Source of the DNA: Chlorophyllum brunneum
Lineage: Eukaryota > Basidiomycota > Agaricomycetes > Agaricales > Agaricaceae
Length of the DNA stretch: 64,000 nt
Reading direction: 5' to 3'
Assembly: GCA_963576785.1 (NCBI GenBank)
Contig: OY756145.1
Coordinates: forward strand, 1,178,001 to 1,242,000
Positions 31,759 to 42,081 of the stretch are shown piece by piece (position 1 is the stretch's first letter; every line of letters begins with the position of its first letter). The notes under the pieces are model-generated. The model saw only the letters and a program-made list of their open reading frames with translations. It was not told the DNA's origin and ran no database searches. Both the position numbers and the translations under genes were made by a program.

Positions 31759-32333
31759 ACTCAGTCTATTGCAACAAGAGTGAATCATGCCATCCTCAGG
31801 CATGCACCAACTGGTGAGTACCACTCTCAGTTTCATCCCTTAGAGCCTATTGGCTGCAAGTGTGGGGCTCCTTTGGAGACCCGCACTCATATCTTGTGCT
31901 CTTGTCTATTGTACAAGAGATGTCATGGCCTGCCGGTCTCTATTGACCAGCTGGTAGGTTTTCTTAGACACAATCCCTCAGTATTTGCATTTAAGTCCAA
32001 CACACCACTTGTGGGAGTTGGATAATGCAGCGCAGCCCCTGCTAGCTCCCCACGTCTCTGGCGTGTGTAGGAGTTAATTGCAAATTGACGCATACTCTCC
32101 CTAGGGAGGGGAGGCTAGGGGTCGCTCACTTCTTTGGTCTAGAACTCATGCACCCGTGCGTGTTTCTATGACCGTCTACCCAGACTACCTGTCAGCAGTC
32201 TAGTTTGGCCAGGGGAGAGCCTATCTTTGTAAACTACTCTTTGTACTCTGCATGTCATAGTAGATACAGGTGGACTGCGATTGCGCACCACCTTAAACAT
32301 GTTGATTTAAAAAAAAAAAAAAACAAAAAAAAG
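31759..32333 (+). mobile_element. LINE-A 3' end (ORF2 C-terminus, 3' UTR, poly(A))
   Basis: C-terminal Cys/His motif of ORF2 (CGAPLETRTHILCSC near 31860-31905), stop near 32023, 3' UTR, and poly(A) 32309-32332 interrupted by one C. The 5' end abuts unassigned repeat DNA. The next LINE-A piece starts right after the tail. Confidence 0.82.
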
Positions 32334-32335
32334 AA

Positions 32336-34708
32336 GACGAGAACCTGGGGATGCTTCAAGTGCAAATAGCTTGAACATCTCCATTAAGTCTGGCAAATGA
32401 GAGTTTGCCTCCATGACTGGCCCCTTGACCTTTACCCCCTAAGCAGGGGTTATGAGGGCGATTGATCTGGGGTGTGGAACATACCTTCCTGTATACTGAT
32501 ACCCCATAATGGAGCACACAGGGTGGTTCTCAGAAAGTGTGGCTACCCTATGGATGGCATGGGTAGCCAGCTTCTTGAGATGGAGATGGATGGGGATGAG
32601 GCCAGCCAAGGCTTCAGCTCCTCCAGTGGGGCTGGTATGGAATGCACCAGTGATCCACAATGCAGCTTTACACTACATAGTGTTAAGTTGTTTCAGAAGG
32701 GCCTTATTATGGGCACCCTCATAAAACCAAAGTCGAAACCCATATATAGCAATAGGTACTACACACAAGCAGTAGAGAGTCCTCTTCTGGGCAGGAAAAA
32801 GGCCTTGCGATGAGCTACCAAGCATGCCCATGGCCTTGACCATGGACAGAGACTTGGTAGCATAGTGCCAAATGTACTCTTTGAAAGTAAGAGCTTGATC
32901 AAAAAAGAATCCCAAGTACCTCCAATGGGTCTTAGGGTGTAAAAGAGTATTACCAGTATGGGGAGCATACCACAAATCCAGTGGCAGGTTGTCATCTCCC
33001 CGTTTACAGGAGAAATGAAATACTTCGGACTTGTTGTGCTCAACGGCAAGTCCAAACAAGGTAGTCAGATGATAAATAATCTAGTACACCTGCTTGAGGC
33101 ATACCAAGGTAGGTTCCCAGGTTTTTGCCTGGGTGATGGCAAGGCCATTGTCAACATATGAGAGCAAAGTGCTCCCAAGTGCAATTGCCTCCCTGTCATA
33201 AAGTTTCATGAAGAGGGCAAGATAAAGGCCAGAGAGGACAGGAGAGAGCAACGAGCTCTGACCTACCCCAATGTCTGCCTGTCTGAGATCAGACTTGTGG
33301 TCCCCTATGCATACTGCATAGAACAGCCAACCAAATAAGAGGCAAAGAATCTACCCACACAGGGGTTGAATCCTTGCTTCTGTAGAATTGCCAACAACAT
33401 ATTGTGGTTGAGGAAAGGAAAGAACTAAGTGATGTCAAAAGCGACAATGCTAGTCTTGAGGCCTTTGGCCTACTCTGTGTGAATGATGTGGGTTAGGAGC
33501 ATCCCAGCATCATCAGTGGACCTCTGGTAGATACCACCAAGCTGATTTGGATGAAAGACTCCATGTTTGACCAAGTCAAACTGGAGGCGATTCGAGATCA
33601 TCTTCTCGATAAGCTTGCCAAAGGTGTTCAGGAACACAATGGGCCTGAACACCTTAGACATTGAGTAGGACAGCTTGCCTGGTTTTGGTATGATAACCAA
33701 TAAGCTTTCCTTGAAATGGGATGGCCAATGACCCACACACATACAGGCATTAGCTATCCTGATGAATAGCTAAAGGACATTGGGGTCCTTGGTAATCTGT
33801 TTGAGATGGGTCCACGTTACATGGTCTGGCCCTGGGGCGGACACTCCTGAGCAAGCACTCAGGGCATCCATCAGCTCTAAGGCTGAGAAATGGACCCACT
33901 CCCTAGCCGGTAAACTCGGCAGCAGATCAAGAACAGAAATATCCACTACTTGGCCAGAAGCTGAGTTGTAGGCATTGTGAAGTGCGTCCCAGAGATCAGA
34001 GAGCATGTGACATGGCTCTCTATTGTACTGGATAGCCTCACAGGATAGAAACTTCCATTTTTGGACCCATTCCATAAGGTCCCACAGTCACTTGTTAGAA
34101 GAAGCAATCTCCTTGATGTGAGCATCAAAGAAGTTGCATTTAGCACACTTCTTAGCACATCTAAAGTTAGAGTAGTCATCGTGAGAACAAGTCTCACAAT
34201 ATCTCCTGAAGGTCTTGCAACATTCCTGGTTCCACCAGGACTTAGAGCAGTGAGTGATCATGATGTCCACTGCATGGGCTTCCCAAGCAGTGGAAAAGGC
34301 CTCCACCACAGCATGAACCACAGCTTCAATCTCATCAGTAGTGGTAGGTTCCAGAAGCCTAGCAACTTCACAGAGGTTCCGGATAACATCAGTAAGGAAG
34401 AGTGCTACCTCTTTGCCACCATCATGTGGCAGGGTTTTCCTGTGAGTCTCCACTATTGTGGGTATGACTGGAAGCACCAGAACCAGCGGGACGTGGTCTG
34501 ATGGACCCCTAAGGGAGTAATCTAACCTAGGTCTATGCGAGATAGACAGGTCTGATGGAACAAATGCAATATCAATGACTAACAGTCGAAGATCCTTGTT
34601 GTGTGGAATATGAGTAGGCCCAGGCTTGACTGGAAGGGTGAGGTCTAGACCGATGTCAGTCCCGATGGAGATCAGAGACTACAAAGTACTCGAGTGGGAG
34701 CTGTAGTT
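32336..34708 (-). pseudogene. LINE-A ORF2 remnant: endonuclease C-terminus to RNase H linker (inverted)
   Basis: Minus strand, from the endonuclease GGDFN/SELWD region (34700) through the RT to the linker before RNase H (32336). The RT motif C codons near 33155 read Val-Asp-Asn-Gly. Several stops interrupt it, among them TGA where sister copies have CGA in NKR near 34088. Transposition activity lost. Confidence 0.83.
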
Positions 34709-34816
34709 ATATTGTAACGAGAGTGAATCGTGCCATCCTCGGGCATGTACCAACTGGCAAGTACTGCTCCTGGTTCCATCCTCTAGAGCCTATTGGCTGT
34801 GAGTGTGGGGCTCCTC

Positions 34817-36000
34817 TTTTTTTTTTTTTTTTTTTTTTTTAAATCAACATGTTTAAGGTGGTGTACAATCACAGTCCACCTGTATCTACTGTGACATGTA
34901 GGCTACAAAAGTAATGGTATTTGAAAACAGGCTCTCCCCTGGCCAAACTAGACCGCCAACAGGCGGTCTGGGTGAATAGTCACAGAAACACGCACGAACG
35001 CACAAGTCCTAGACCAGACATGCAAGCAACCCCTAGCCTCCCCTCCCTAGGGAGAGTATGCATCAATTCGCAATTAACTTCTACACATGTCAGAGACATG
35101 GAAAGCTAGCAGGGGCCTGTCTATGGAGCCCCTTGAGGGGTCTCTTACCACCAGCCTTAGCCAATGGCAACATGGAATCAACTTGAGCTGGAACCTGGCT
35201 ATTTTTCCTGTACCAGGCCAACTGATGTAGGATTTAGTCCTCTCGAGCCAAGTGAGCATTCTCTGATAACTGGCAGCTTTTTTCAGCATGCCCCGGTACA
35301 TCACCTGCTATGGCCCACAACTTCACCCAGGTGCTACCCCAGAGTTGCTTCCTGTTTCTCAGCAGCCAGTTCGGTATGCCTTATGGCCCAGATCCCCGTG
35401 CTTAACTGTCTGAGATCCATACCCTGCAGACACCACTACCAGATTGGTCCTGAGGTTATTTTAAGCCAACTTAGTCAGCATCCTCAATCTGGAGATTGGG
35501 TTATGTCTACTAACTACTGGAACTATGCCAAAGCGGACCAGGAGGGGTATTCTATCTTGGCAGCTTTTTTCAGCATGCTCTGAGTCAGACTGTTATCACA
35601 ACATTCCCCTTCTTATAATGCCCTATCTCCAGCAGTGGCTTAGGTAATCCTCCCAAGTTAGGCCCCGGCATTAGGGCACCACCGCCTTTGGCCAATATTG
35701 GACTTGGGCGATGTACACAGTTGGGTCACACCGTGACAGTGTGACGTCACTATGTGACTTGCTATGTGGCTGGGTGTGACAACTCCCATGCTAGCCTGTG
35801 ACAGCACCAAACAATGCCAAACAGGACCACACAACCTAATCCAGTGTCACCCAGGAATATTGCTAAGTAACCACGCCTCGTGCACTGGTACTTCCCATGG
35901 TTGAGAATAAATCCCCCTCACAGGTTTCGAACCCAGGACCTCCTAGCCAAGCAGTCTGGTAGGAATTAAGCCTACACCCAAACTACTTGACCATTAGGCC
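34817..36000 (-). mobile_element. tRNA-headed SINE with LINE-A 3' tail, copy 4 (perfect TSD)
   Basis: Minus strand: block 36000 to 35119, LINE-A 3' UTR 35118 to 34841, tail as poly(T) 34817-34840. It is flanked by an identical 16-bp TSD, AGTGTGGGGCTCCTCT. Only scattered single-base differences from copy 3, including the same block/tail junction, so both derive from one source SINE. The perfect TSD and near-identity make this one of the youngest insertions in the window. Confidence 0.9.
35923..35993 (-). promoter_or_regulatory. Pol III type 2 promoter-like A and B boxes, SINE copy 4
   Basis: Minus strand A-box-like TGGTCAAGTAGT (35982-35993) and B box GGTTCGAAACC (35923-35933), identical to the copy 2 B box. 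Confidence 0.62.
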
Positions 36001-36830
36001 GACAGTGTGGGGCTCCTCTGGAGACCTGCACTCATATCTTGTGCTCTTGTCCTCTGTACAAGAGACACTGTGGCCTGCCAGTCTCTATTGACCAGCTGGT
36101 AGGTTTTCTTAAATGCAATCCCTTAGCATTTGCATTTAGGTCCAACACACCACTTGTGGGAGTTGGATAATGCAGTATGGCCCCTGCTAACTCCCCACAT
36201 CTCTGGCATATGTAGGAGTTAATTGCAAATTGACCCATACTCTCCTTAGGGAGGGGAGGCTAGGGGTCACTCATCATTTTGGTCTAGGACTCATGCATCC
36301 ATGCATGTTTCCGCAACCATTCACCCAGACTGCCTGTTGGCAGTCTAGTTTGGCCAGAGGAGAGCCCATCTTCTATTACCAATACCTTTGTAGCCTACAT
36401 GTCACAGTAGATACAAGTGGACTGCAATCATGTACTACCTTAAACATGTTGATTTAAAAAGAAAAAAAAAAAAGGACTGCTACGTGGTCCAGGTGGCTTA
36501 TAAAACATACAATGCCTTGCTCGGTAGAAACCCTGTGGGTTGTCAGGTGGATTTGCTCAATGATACTCTTCATAGGTATTGTGAGGACAGACAGGTTGTC
36601 TATGCAGCAACAGACACAAGTCTGCCATTGATTGGGGACTACCAGGTAGTTTTGGCTGCCCATATTTATAGGGGGACACATCTGCTTCGTGCTTTGCATC
36701 ACCCAGCTGGCAAAGTTACAGCCCCAGATGCTGAACTGTTTGCCATTTGTATGGCTTTGGGAACTGCTACAGCAGTTTCTGAAGCTGTACACATCATGGT
36801 CTTTGTTGAAGTTTCGGACATATTCTAGAA

Positions 36831-36890
36831 ATAGACTATGAAGTCATTATGATAATAATAGACTATGAAGTCATTATGATAATAATAGAC
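36831..36890 (+). repeat. 27-bp tandem repeat inside the solo LTR
   Basis: Two exact 27-bp units (36831-36857, 36858-36884) and six bases of a third, near the LTR 5' end. Such U3 repeats often act as enhancer-like regions in LTR elements; here that is an inference. Confidence 0.8.
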
Positions 36891-37108
36891 TGATCCGTTA
36901 CTTTCCAGTAACTTCATTCCATAGTAACTTCCTATGAGTTGCTCTGCATACAATGAGAGTTATAAGTACTTGATAGATTATTCTACATAGTACCAATGAC
37001 TAGATACTACGTTCCGCAGGCACTATGCCACAGTTAAAGGGAGTCATAAGGAACAATCTATGCATTACTAGTATTTTATGTAGTATGACTCACCTATGTT
37101 ACAATATG

Positions 37109-37116
37109 TATATAAA
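37109..37116 (+). promoter_or_regulatory. TATA box of the solo LTR
   Basis: TATATAAA about 305 bp into the LTR, in an AT-rich context, followed by a U3/R-like boundary that I cannot place exactly. Confidence 0.5.
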
Positions 37117-38363
37117 CCCCATGTAGCAGACCTAGTTCTGTATCTTGTTCAATTGAACAACCTCTTCATCATTGCCTATCTCTTTGAGTACAACACTAGC
37201 ATTGATTTACTTGACTTTGACCTCTACTCCTCTGACACCGACTACTTTATCAATAATATCTGTCTATCCAAATTACCTTTCTACAGGTATCAGATAGAAG
37301 CTTATTATCTTGGTGAGTAGACCCTACGTTCTCTCCCACTGCGTTTACTGCTGCCCCCAGCAACAACCCGTTATGGTTGTTTCCTCAACAGTCTTTACGG
37401 ACTCAATTGGTTCTGCCAAACAAGCTCTTGACCCATCCATACATTCTGGTCAGGAACATTCCCTGGCTGTTTGTTGTCTCTTGTTGGGGTAGTGCAGGGG
37501 TCATCCTGACCATTCCCTCACTTTCTGGTCTGTTCCATCTTCAGCAAAATGGTCCATTCATCAGGAGGTATATTTATATACCACCAATCTTCAGGTTGCT
37601 ACTGAATGCAGTCCAGCAACATCTATTGATTCTCTGCATAAACTCAACATAGCAACCATACAAAAGGTCTGGAAAGTCTCTTTCCAGGACTCCTCTTATT
37701 GAGGTTCAAACTTCCTTGTTCTCAAGGATAGTAAGAACAAAGTTCTACAGCCAATGTACCTCCATGGAGGTTCTTGGCTTCCCTCCTTTCCCTCTCAGTC
37801 TATTGCAACAAGGGTGCATCATGCCATCCTCAGACACACACCAACCAGCAAGTACTACTCCCGGTTCCATCCTTTAGAGCCTATCGGCTACAGGTGTGGG
37901 GCTCCTCTGGAGACCTGCACTCATATCTTGTGCTCTTGTCCATTGTACAAGAGACATCGTGGCCTGCCAGTCTCTATTGACCAGCTGGTAGGTTTCCTTA
38001 AGTGCAATCCTTCAGCATTTGTGTTCAAGTCCAACAGACTGCTTGCAGGAGTTGGATAATACAACACAGCCCCTGCTAGCTCCCCACATCTCTGGCATGT
38101 GTAGGAGTTAATTGCAAATTGACCCATACTCTCCTTAGGGAGGGGAGGCTAGGGGTCGCTCATCATTTTGGTCTAGAACTCATGCATCTGTGGGTGTTTC
38201 CACAACCATTCACCCAGACCGCCTGTTAGTGGTCTAGTTCAGCCAAAGGAGAGCCTATTTTCAAATATCATCAATAGTGTAGCCTACATGTCATAGTAGA
38301 TACAGGTGGACTGCGATTGTGCACCATCTTAAACATATTGATTTAAAAAAAAAAAAAAAAAAA

Positions 38364-39369
38364 GCCAAAGATGTTCAGGAGCACAATGGGCCTGAACACC
38401 TTGGGCGTTGAGTAGGATGGCTTGCCCAGCTTTGGTATGATAACCGACAAGCTTTCCTTGAAATGGGATGGCCAATGACTCACACAGATGCAGGCATTAG
38501 CTATCCCAATGAATAGCCAAAGGATGTTGGGGCCCTTGGTAATCTCTTTGAGGTGGGTCTACGTTATGTGGTCTGGCTCTGGGGCGGACACATCTGAGCA
38601 AGCACTCAGGGCATCCATCAGCTCTAAGGCTGAGAAATGGACCCACTCCCTAGCTGGTAAACTTGGTAGTGGATCAAGAACAGAAATATCCACAGCTCAG
38701 CCAGAAGCCAAGTTGTAGGTATTGTGAAGTGCATCCCAGAGATGCAGGAGCACGTGACATGGCTCTCCATTGTACTGAATAGCCTTGCAGGATGGAAGCT
38801 TCCATTTCTGGACCCATTCCATGAGATCCCATAGTCACTTGTTAGAAGAAGCAATCTCCTCGATGTGAGCATCAAAGAAGTTGTGTTTAGCACACTTCTT
38901 AGCATGTCTAAAGTTAGAGTAGTCATCATGAGAACAAGTCTCACAATACCTCCCAAAGGTTTCGTGACATTCCTGGTTCCACTAGGGCTTAGAGCGGCGA
39001 GTGATCATGATGTCCACTGCATGGGCTTCCAAAGCAGTGGAAAAGACCTCTGCCATAGCATGAACCGCAGCTTCAATCTCATCAGTAGTGGTAGGTTCCA
39101 GAAGCCTAGCAACTTCACGGAGGTCCCGGATAACATCAGTAAGGAAGAGTGCTACCTCTTTGCCACCATCATGTGGCAGGGTTTTCCTGTGAGTCTCCAC
39201 TATTGTGGGTATGACTGGAAGCACCAGAACTAGTGGAACGTGGTCTGATAGACCCCTAAGGGAGTAATCTAACCTAGGTCTATGGGAAATAGATAGGTCT
39301 GATAGAACAAATGCAAGATCAATGACCGAAGGTCAAAGATCCTTACTGTGCAGAATATGAGTAGGCCCA
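38364..39369 (-). pseudogene. LINE-A ORF2 fragment (endonuclease to RT start), inverted, no tail
   Basis: Minus strand from the endonuclease region preceding VIDLAFVPSD (39365) to the RT N-terminal KPSYSMPKVFRPIVLL region (38364). It starts directly after a LINE-A poly(A) and ends where LINE-B begins at about 39370. Several stops, for example where the NKQ/NKR Arg codon is TGA. It may be the inverted part of a twin-primed insertion whose sense part is lost; that cannot be proven here. Confidence 0.78.
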
Positions 39370-42081
39370 TCACTTCTTTTCCCAGTACTCCCACCTGTCA
39401 ATCACGTGATTACCCTCTTGTTGATACTCCCAACATCCTCCATGTCCTAGACAGCGAGTACTCTAAGTATGGATTACTATACAGGCTCATAGCCCCCATG
39501 CCTCCCCACAGTTCAAGGAGGAGGACGAGTGCCTACCACTTAGCCTCCTTAGAAGACAATGACATGGCCACTGCCTTTGAGGCAGCAGTCAGTCCCCTTT
39601 CCCCCAGGTCCACTCCAGGCCCTTATTCTCTGGGTATCCCTCCCTATGGCAGTAGTGCCAGGGATACCTACACCCCTGCAGTTCCCCTTCAGTAGAGGGG
39701 ATGCACTCCATTGCAACATGGGTCTTCAACCCCCTCTTGACCTATCCCAGCTCTTGGCATGGAAGCCAGAGCTTTGTCCCTCCTCCTGTTCTCCCCTCCT
39801 CCTGCCTCCCTAGAGGATATGGAGCAAGATGACCAGGAGAAGCCTACTGCCACCCTCCTCTCTATCCTGGGCATCAATATCAGTGCCAGAGAGGATGCTG
39901 ATGCAATCCAATAGTTGCTCGAGATTTTTGCCAACTTCATGACGACAGTACACCTCATCTATCAGGAAGACACACCATCCTTCCATCCTATTGCCTCTCG
40001 ACTATCTGAGATAGTCCAGACAGTTACCTCCTTCCCCATGTGGTGTGAAACTTATACAGGGGCAAGTGACTCTCTCTCCCTGAGGGACTCGATTGCTTTG
40101 GTGTTCCCTGTTCCCCCAGTGGTGACTTTTAGGCCCCCAGTTACTCTCCCAAGGGTACCAGAACCTTCTGCTCTGGGCCCCCCCCCCAGCACAGGCCCCC
40201 TGTGCAGGAGGAGGACAATCTTATGGACCCGGAGAAGACTCTAGTCAAATGCCTGCACATGGACTCTAAGGGAAAGGTGCCTGTCCAACCTGTAAAGGCT
40301 CCTATGAAGCCTCAGGTCCCCTATGGGAGGCCCTCTGGACCTCCTCCCTCTATGCTTGCTTCAAAGCCCAAGCCAGGTCAGAAGGCTTATTCAGCTGTAG
40401 CAAAACAGCCAGCTTTGGCCAAACCTGGGGTGGACATTCACCTTCCCATCCATTCCTCAGGGAATTGGATAACTGGCTCAGGGTAGGTAGGTTATTGTCT
40501 AGTACCGGAAAACCCCGGTGGAAGTCTAGTGAAGTCCCTCAGAATTTTATGACCAGAGTTGTCCCCTATGGTGACTAAGTGCAGTGAAGATACCAATAGT
40601 TGCACAAATGGTGTGGCCTATTACTCTAGCAAGGGTGACCATGGCCGGGGGGCTGACTCTCAGTAAGAAGAATTCTGGGGGCTAGTAGCTGGGCTAGTAA
40701 CCGGGTGCATCTCCACTGTTGGGCATTTGCAGTGAATCAACACTTACTGACCAGGCCTGGTCTTCAGACTGGGTCACTGGTTGGGGACCTCCCTACCCAC
40801 TTGCCTCCTCTAGCATCCACTTCCCTTGCCCTTCGGGCTCAGGAGTAGGACGCAACTCCTCCTACCATTAGTTTTGGGCAATGGTACTTTTGCTTGGTAG
40901 GGCGTAATTACCATTTCTCTGTAGATACCTGCTAGTTTACTTGTTTGTATTCTGGCCACAGACTGTGTTCAAGCACCATGTAATAAATCAGCCTTAGGCC
41001 ACGATTCAAAAAAAAAAAAAACCTAGAGTGGACCCACTTTCCTCATTGAAAGCTGCCTTCCCCCACCTCTCTGCAGAACAGCTCCTCGGTCTTCCATGCA
41101 CAAGCCAATGCTGCAAAGCAAACCCCCTTGTCTAATGCTTGCCATAAAAAGCAAGCATTCATGATTCCTGGGCCTTTGTATAAGTAGGTCCTAGTCTCCT
41201 ATGAAAACAAGTCAAATGCCTCGGCAGGTCTTCACACTCTTACCCAGTAGGCCTATAAGGCATTAAAGGCTGGGCAAAGCTCTTTGATTGTGGAAGGTGC
41301 CATACTCGTATATGATGGCTATTCTCTGGCCACCAATAAACTTACCTTGACCAAGGATATTGAGACCCTTAGGGTGTTGGTTGAATGTCTGTCCCTTCCA
41401 GAAGCTCCCTTCTGGATTGGACTCCTGTCATCAATATCATACCTTCGGGTTGTTGATGTCCCCTTCCTCAAGAACTCTACTGCCGGAGTTCAGTCCACCC
41501 CAGCAGACATCGAAGAGGTTCTCACCTCTTCAGTCTACACTCCTCTTATTAGTCTTAAGAGACCCCCCAGACTGGTATGCAACTCCAAGACATCCGACTC
41601 CTGTATGGCATTCTTTGACATCTGGGACTCCATGAGGGATACCCGGGCTCTTTGTCTTCTGAATAAGAAGATCATGTTTGGGAATAAGCAGTACATTATA
41701 CTCTCCGCTAACTCTTGCTGTAACAAGTCACTGTGTACCCACTGCTACAAGTGGGGCCATGCCTCTTCCTGGTACAAGGCTGATGGCCCTGCATGTCCCG
41801 ACTGTGGTGGCCTGCACTCCCATACCAACCATTGCACTTTTGCACAGTGTTGTAAGGGGCAACCAAAGGCTACCCCTCTGGTTCCTGCCACTCCAGCTGA
41901 TCAACTATGCCCCCACCCTCCTTACTGCCATAACTGCAAGAAGGAGCACCCTGCCGATTCCAGGAAGTGTGCTTTCTGGAATCACAAACATGACTGGGCC
42001 TGGCTGACAGCCTGTTATCGAGAGGTGCATGACAGCTGTTGTCACTCTCCCATCTCCCCTCATAACCCCCCTTATGCCTAG
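39370..42081 (+). pseudogene. LINE-B ORF1 (Gag-like, zinc knuckles), split by a truncated LINE-B
   Basis: The Pro/Ser-rich N-terminal part (39370-40435) contains QKAYSAVAKQPALAK near 40378. After the insert, DPLSSLKAAFPHLS (near 41031) parallels LINE-C DPLKLLEFASKFPELS, and SYLRVVDVPFL (near 41440) the shared ORF1 core. Three Cys/His clusters: CTHCYKWGHASSWY near 41736, where the last Cys is Tyr (G-to-A); CPDCGGLHSHTNHC near 41800; CHNCKKEHPADSRKC near 41927. The stop TAG 42079-42081 overlaps the ORF2 ATG (42074). Several frame breaks lie in the N-terminal part, and the start codon is not certain. Confidence 0.8.
40436..41020 (+). mobile_element. Severely 5'-truncated LINE-B inserted in LINE-B ORF1
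   Basis: Last residues of ORF2 (stop near 40470) plus the 3' UTR and poly(A) about 41008-41020. TSD AAACCTRGRGTGGAC at 40421-40435 and 41019-41033 (two transitions). It looks at first like an internally deleted LINE-B, but the TSD and the seamless continuation of ORF1 show an insertion. Confidence 0.85.

Larger units (their letters stand above)
34709..36170 (+). pseudogene. LINE-A ORF2 C-terminal fragment split by SINE copy 4
   Basis: Coding parts are 34709-34817 and 36004-36170. The SINE inserted exactly in the codons of the CGAPLET zinc-like motif. The TSD AGTGTGGGGCTCCTCT (34802-34817 and 36004-36019) repeats that motif. The reading frame ends at TAA 36168-36170. 3' UTR and poly(A) follow to 36474. 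Confidence 0.8.
32334..36474 (+). mobile_element. LINE-A with inverted 5' part (twin-priming-like), opened by SINE copy 4
   Basis: Left part 32334-34708 is LINE-A on the minus strand, from the RNase H linker at the left to the endonuclease at the right. Right part 34709-36474 is plus strand from the ORF2 C-terminus to poly(A), with SINE copy 4 inside. Element coordinates run inverted 5' segment, then about 0.75 kb missing, then sense 3' segment with tail: the configuration expected from twin priming. The flanks are A-tracts, so a TSD cannot be told from tail sequence. Confidence 0.68.
36804..37390 (+). mobile_element. Solo LTR (TG...CA) with 5-bp TSD
   Basis: 587 bp, beginning TGTTGAAG and ending CCTCAACA (short inverted termini TGTTGA/TCAACA), flanked by GTCTT at 36799-36803 and 37391-37395. 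The size, TG...CA ends and 5-bp TSD are those of an LTR retrotransposon (copia or gypsy). Internal coding regions are lost, presumably by LTR-LTR recombination. AT-rich compared with the LINEs. The TATA box orientation suggests plus-strand transcription. Confidence 0.85.
36475..38059 (+). pseudogene. LINE-A RNase H and C-terminal remnant
   Basis: RNase H motifs TDTSLPLIGDYQ (near 36610) and DAELFAI (near 36728) lie left of the LTR, and FTDSIGSAKQA (near 37394) right of it. The C-terminal CGAPLETCTHILCSC cluster is near 37900, and the natural end is TAA 38057-38059. A TAG near 37488 and a TGA near 37700 are transitions. The LTR inserted between the second and third RNase H acidic motifs. Confidence 0.83.
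36475..38363 (+). mobile_element. LINE-A, 5'-truncated before RNase H, opened by a solo LTR
   Basis: Starts directly after the previous poly(A), at the linker before RNase H, and ends with 3' UTR and poly(A) 38345-38363. A solo LTR occupies 36804-37390. The LINE-A parts are 36475-36803 and 37391-38363. Confidence 0.85.

Noticed and set aside
29400..36003. Copies 3 and 4 as parts of one large segmental duplication
   Set aside because: Similarity stops exactly at the SINE ends and each copy has its own TSD, so they are independent insertions.
37096..37320. 74-codon ORF in the solo LTR
   Set aside because: Lies in R/U5-like LTR sequence just after the TATA box, AT-rich, with no recognisable motif. 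No support as a gene.
40200..41021. An internally deleted, non-autonomous LINE-B (ORF1 joined to the 3' UTR)
   Set aside because: ORF1 continues at 41021 with a duplicated AAACCTRGRGTGGAC, so it is a truncated LINE-B inserted in ORF1, not a deletion derivative.
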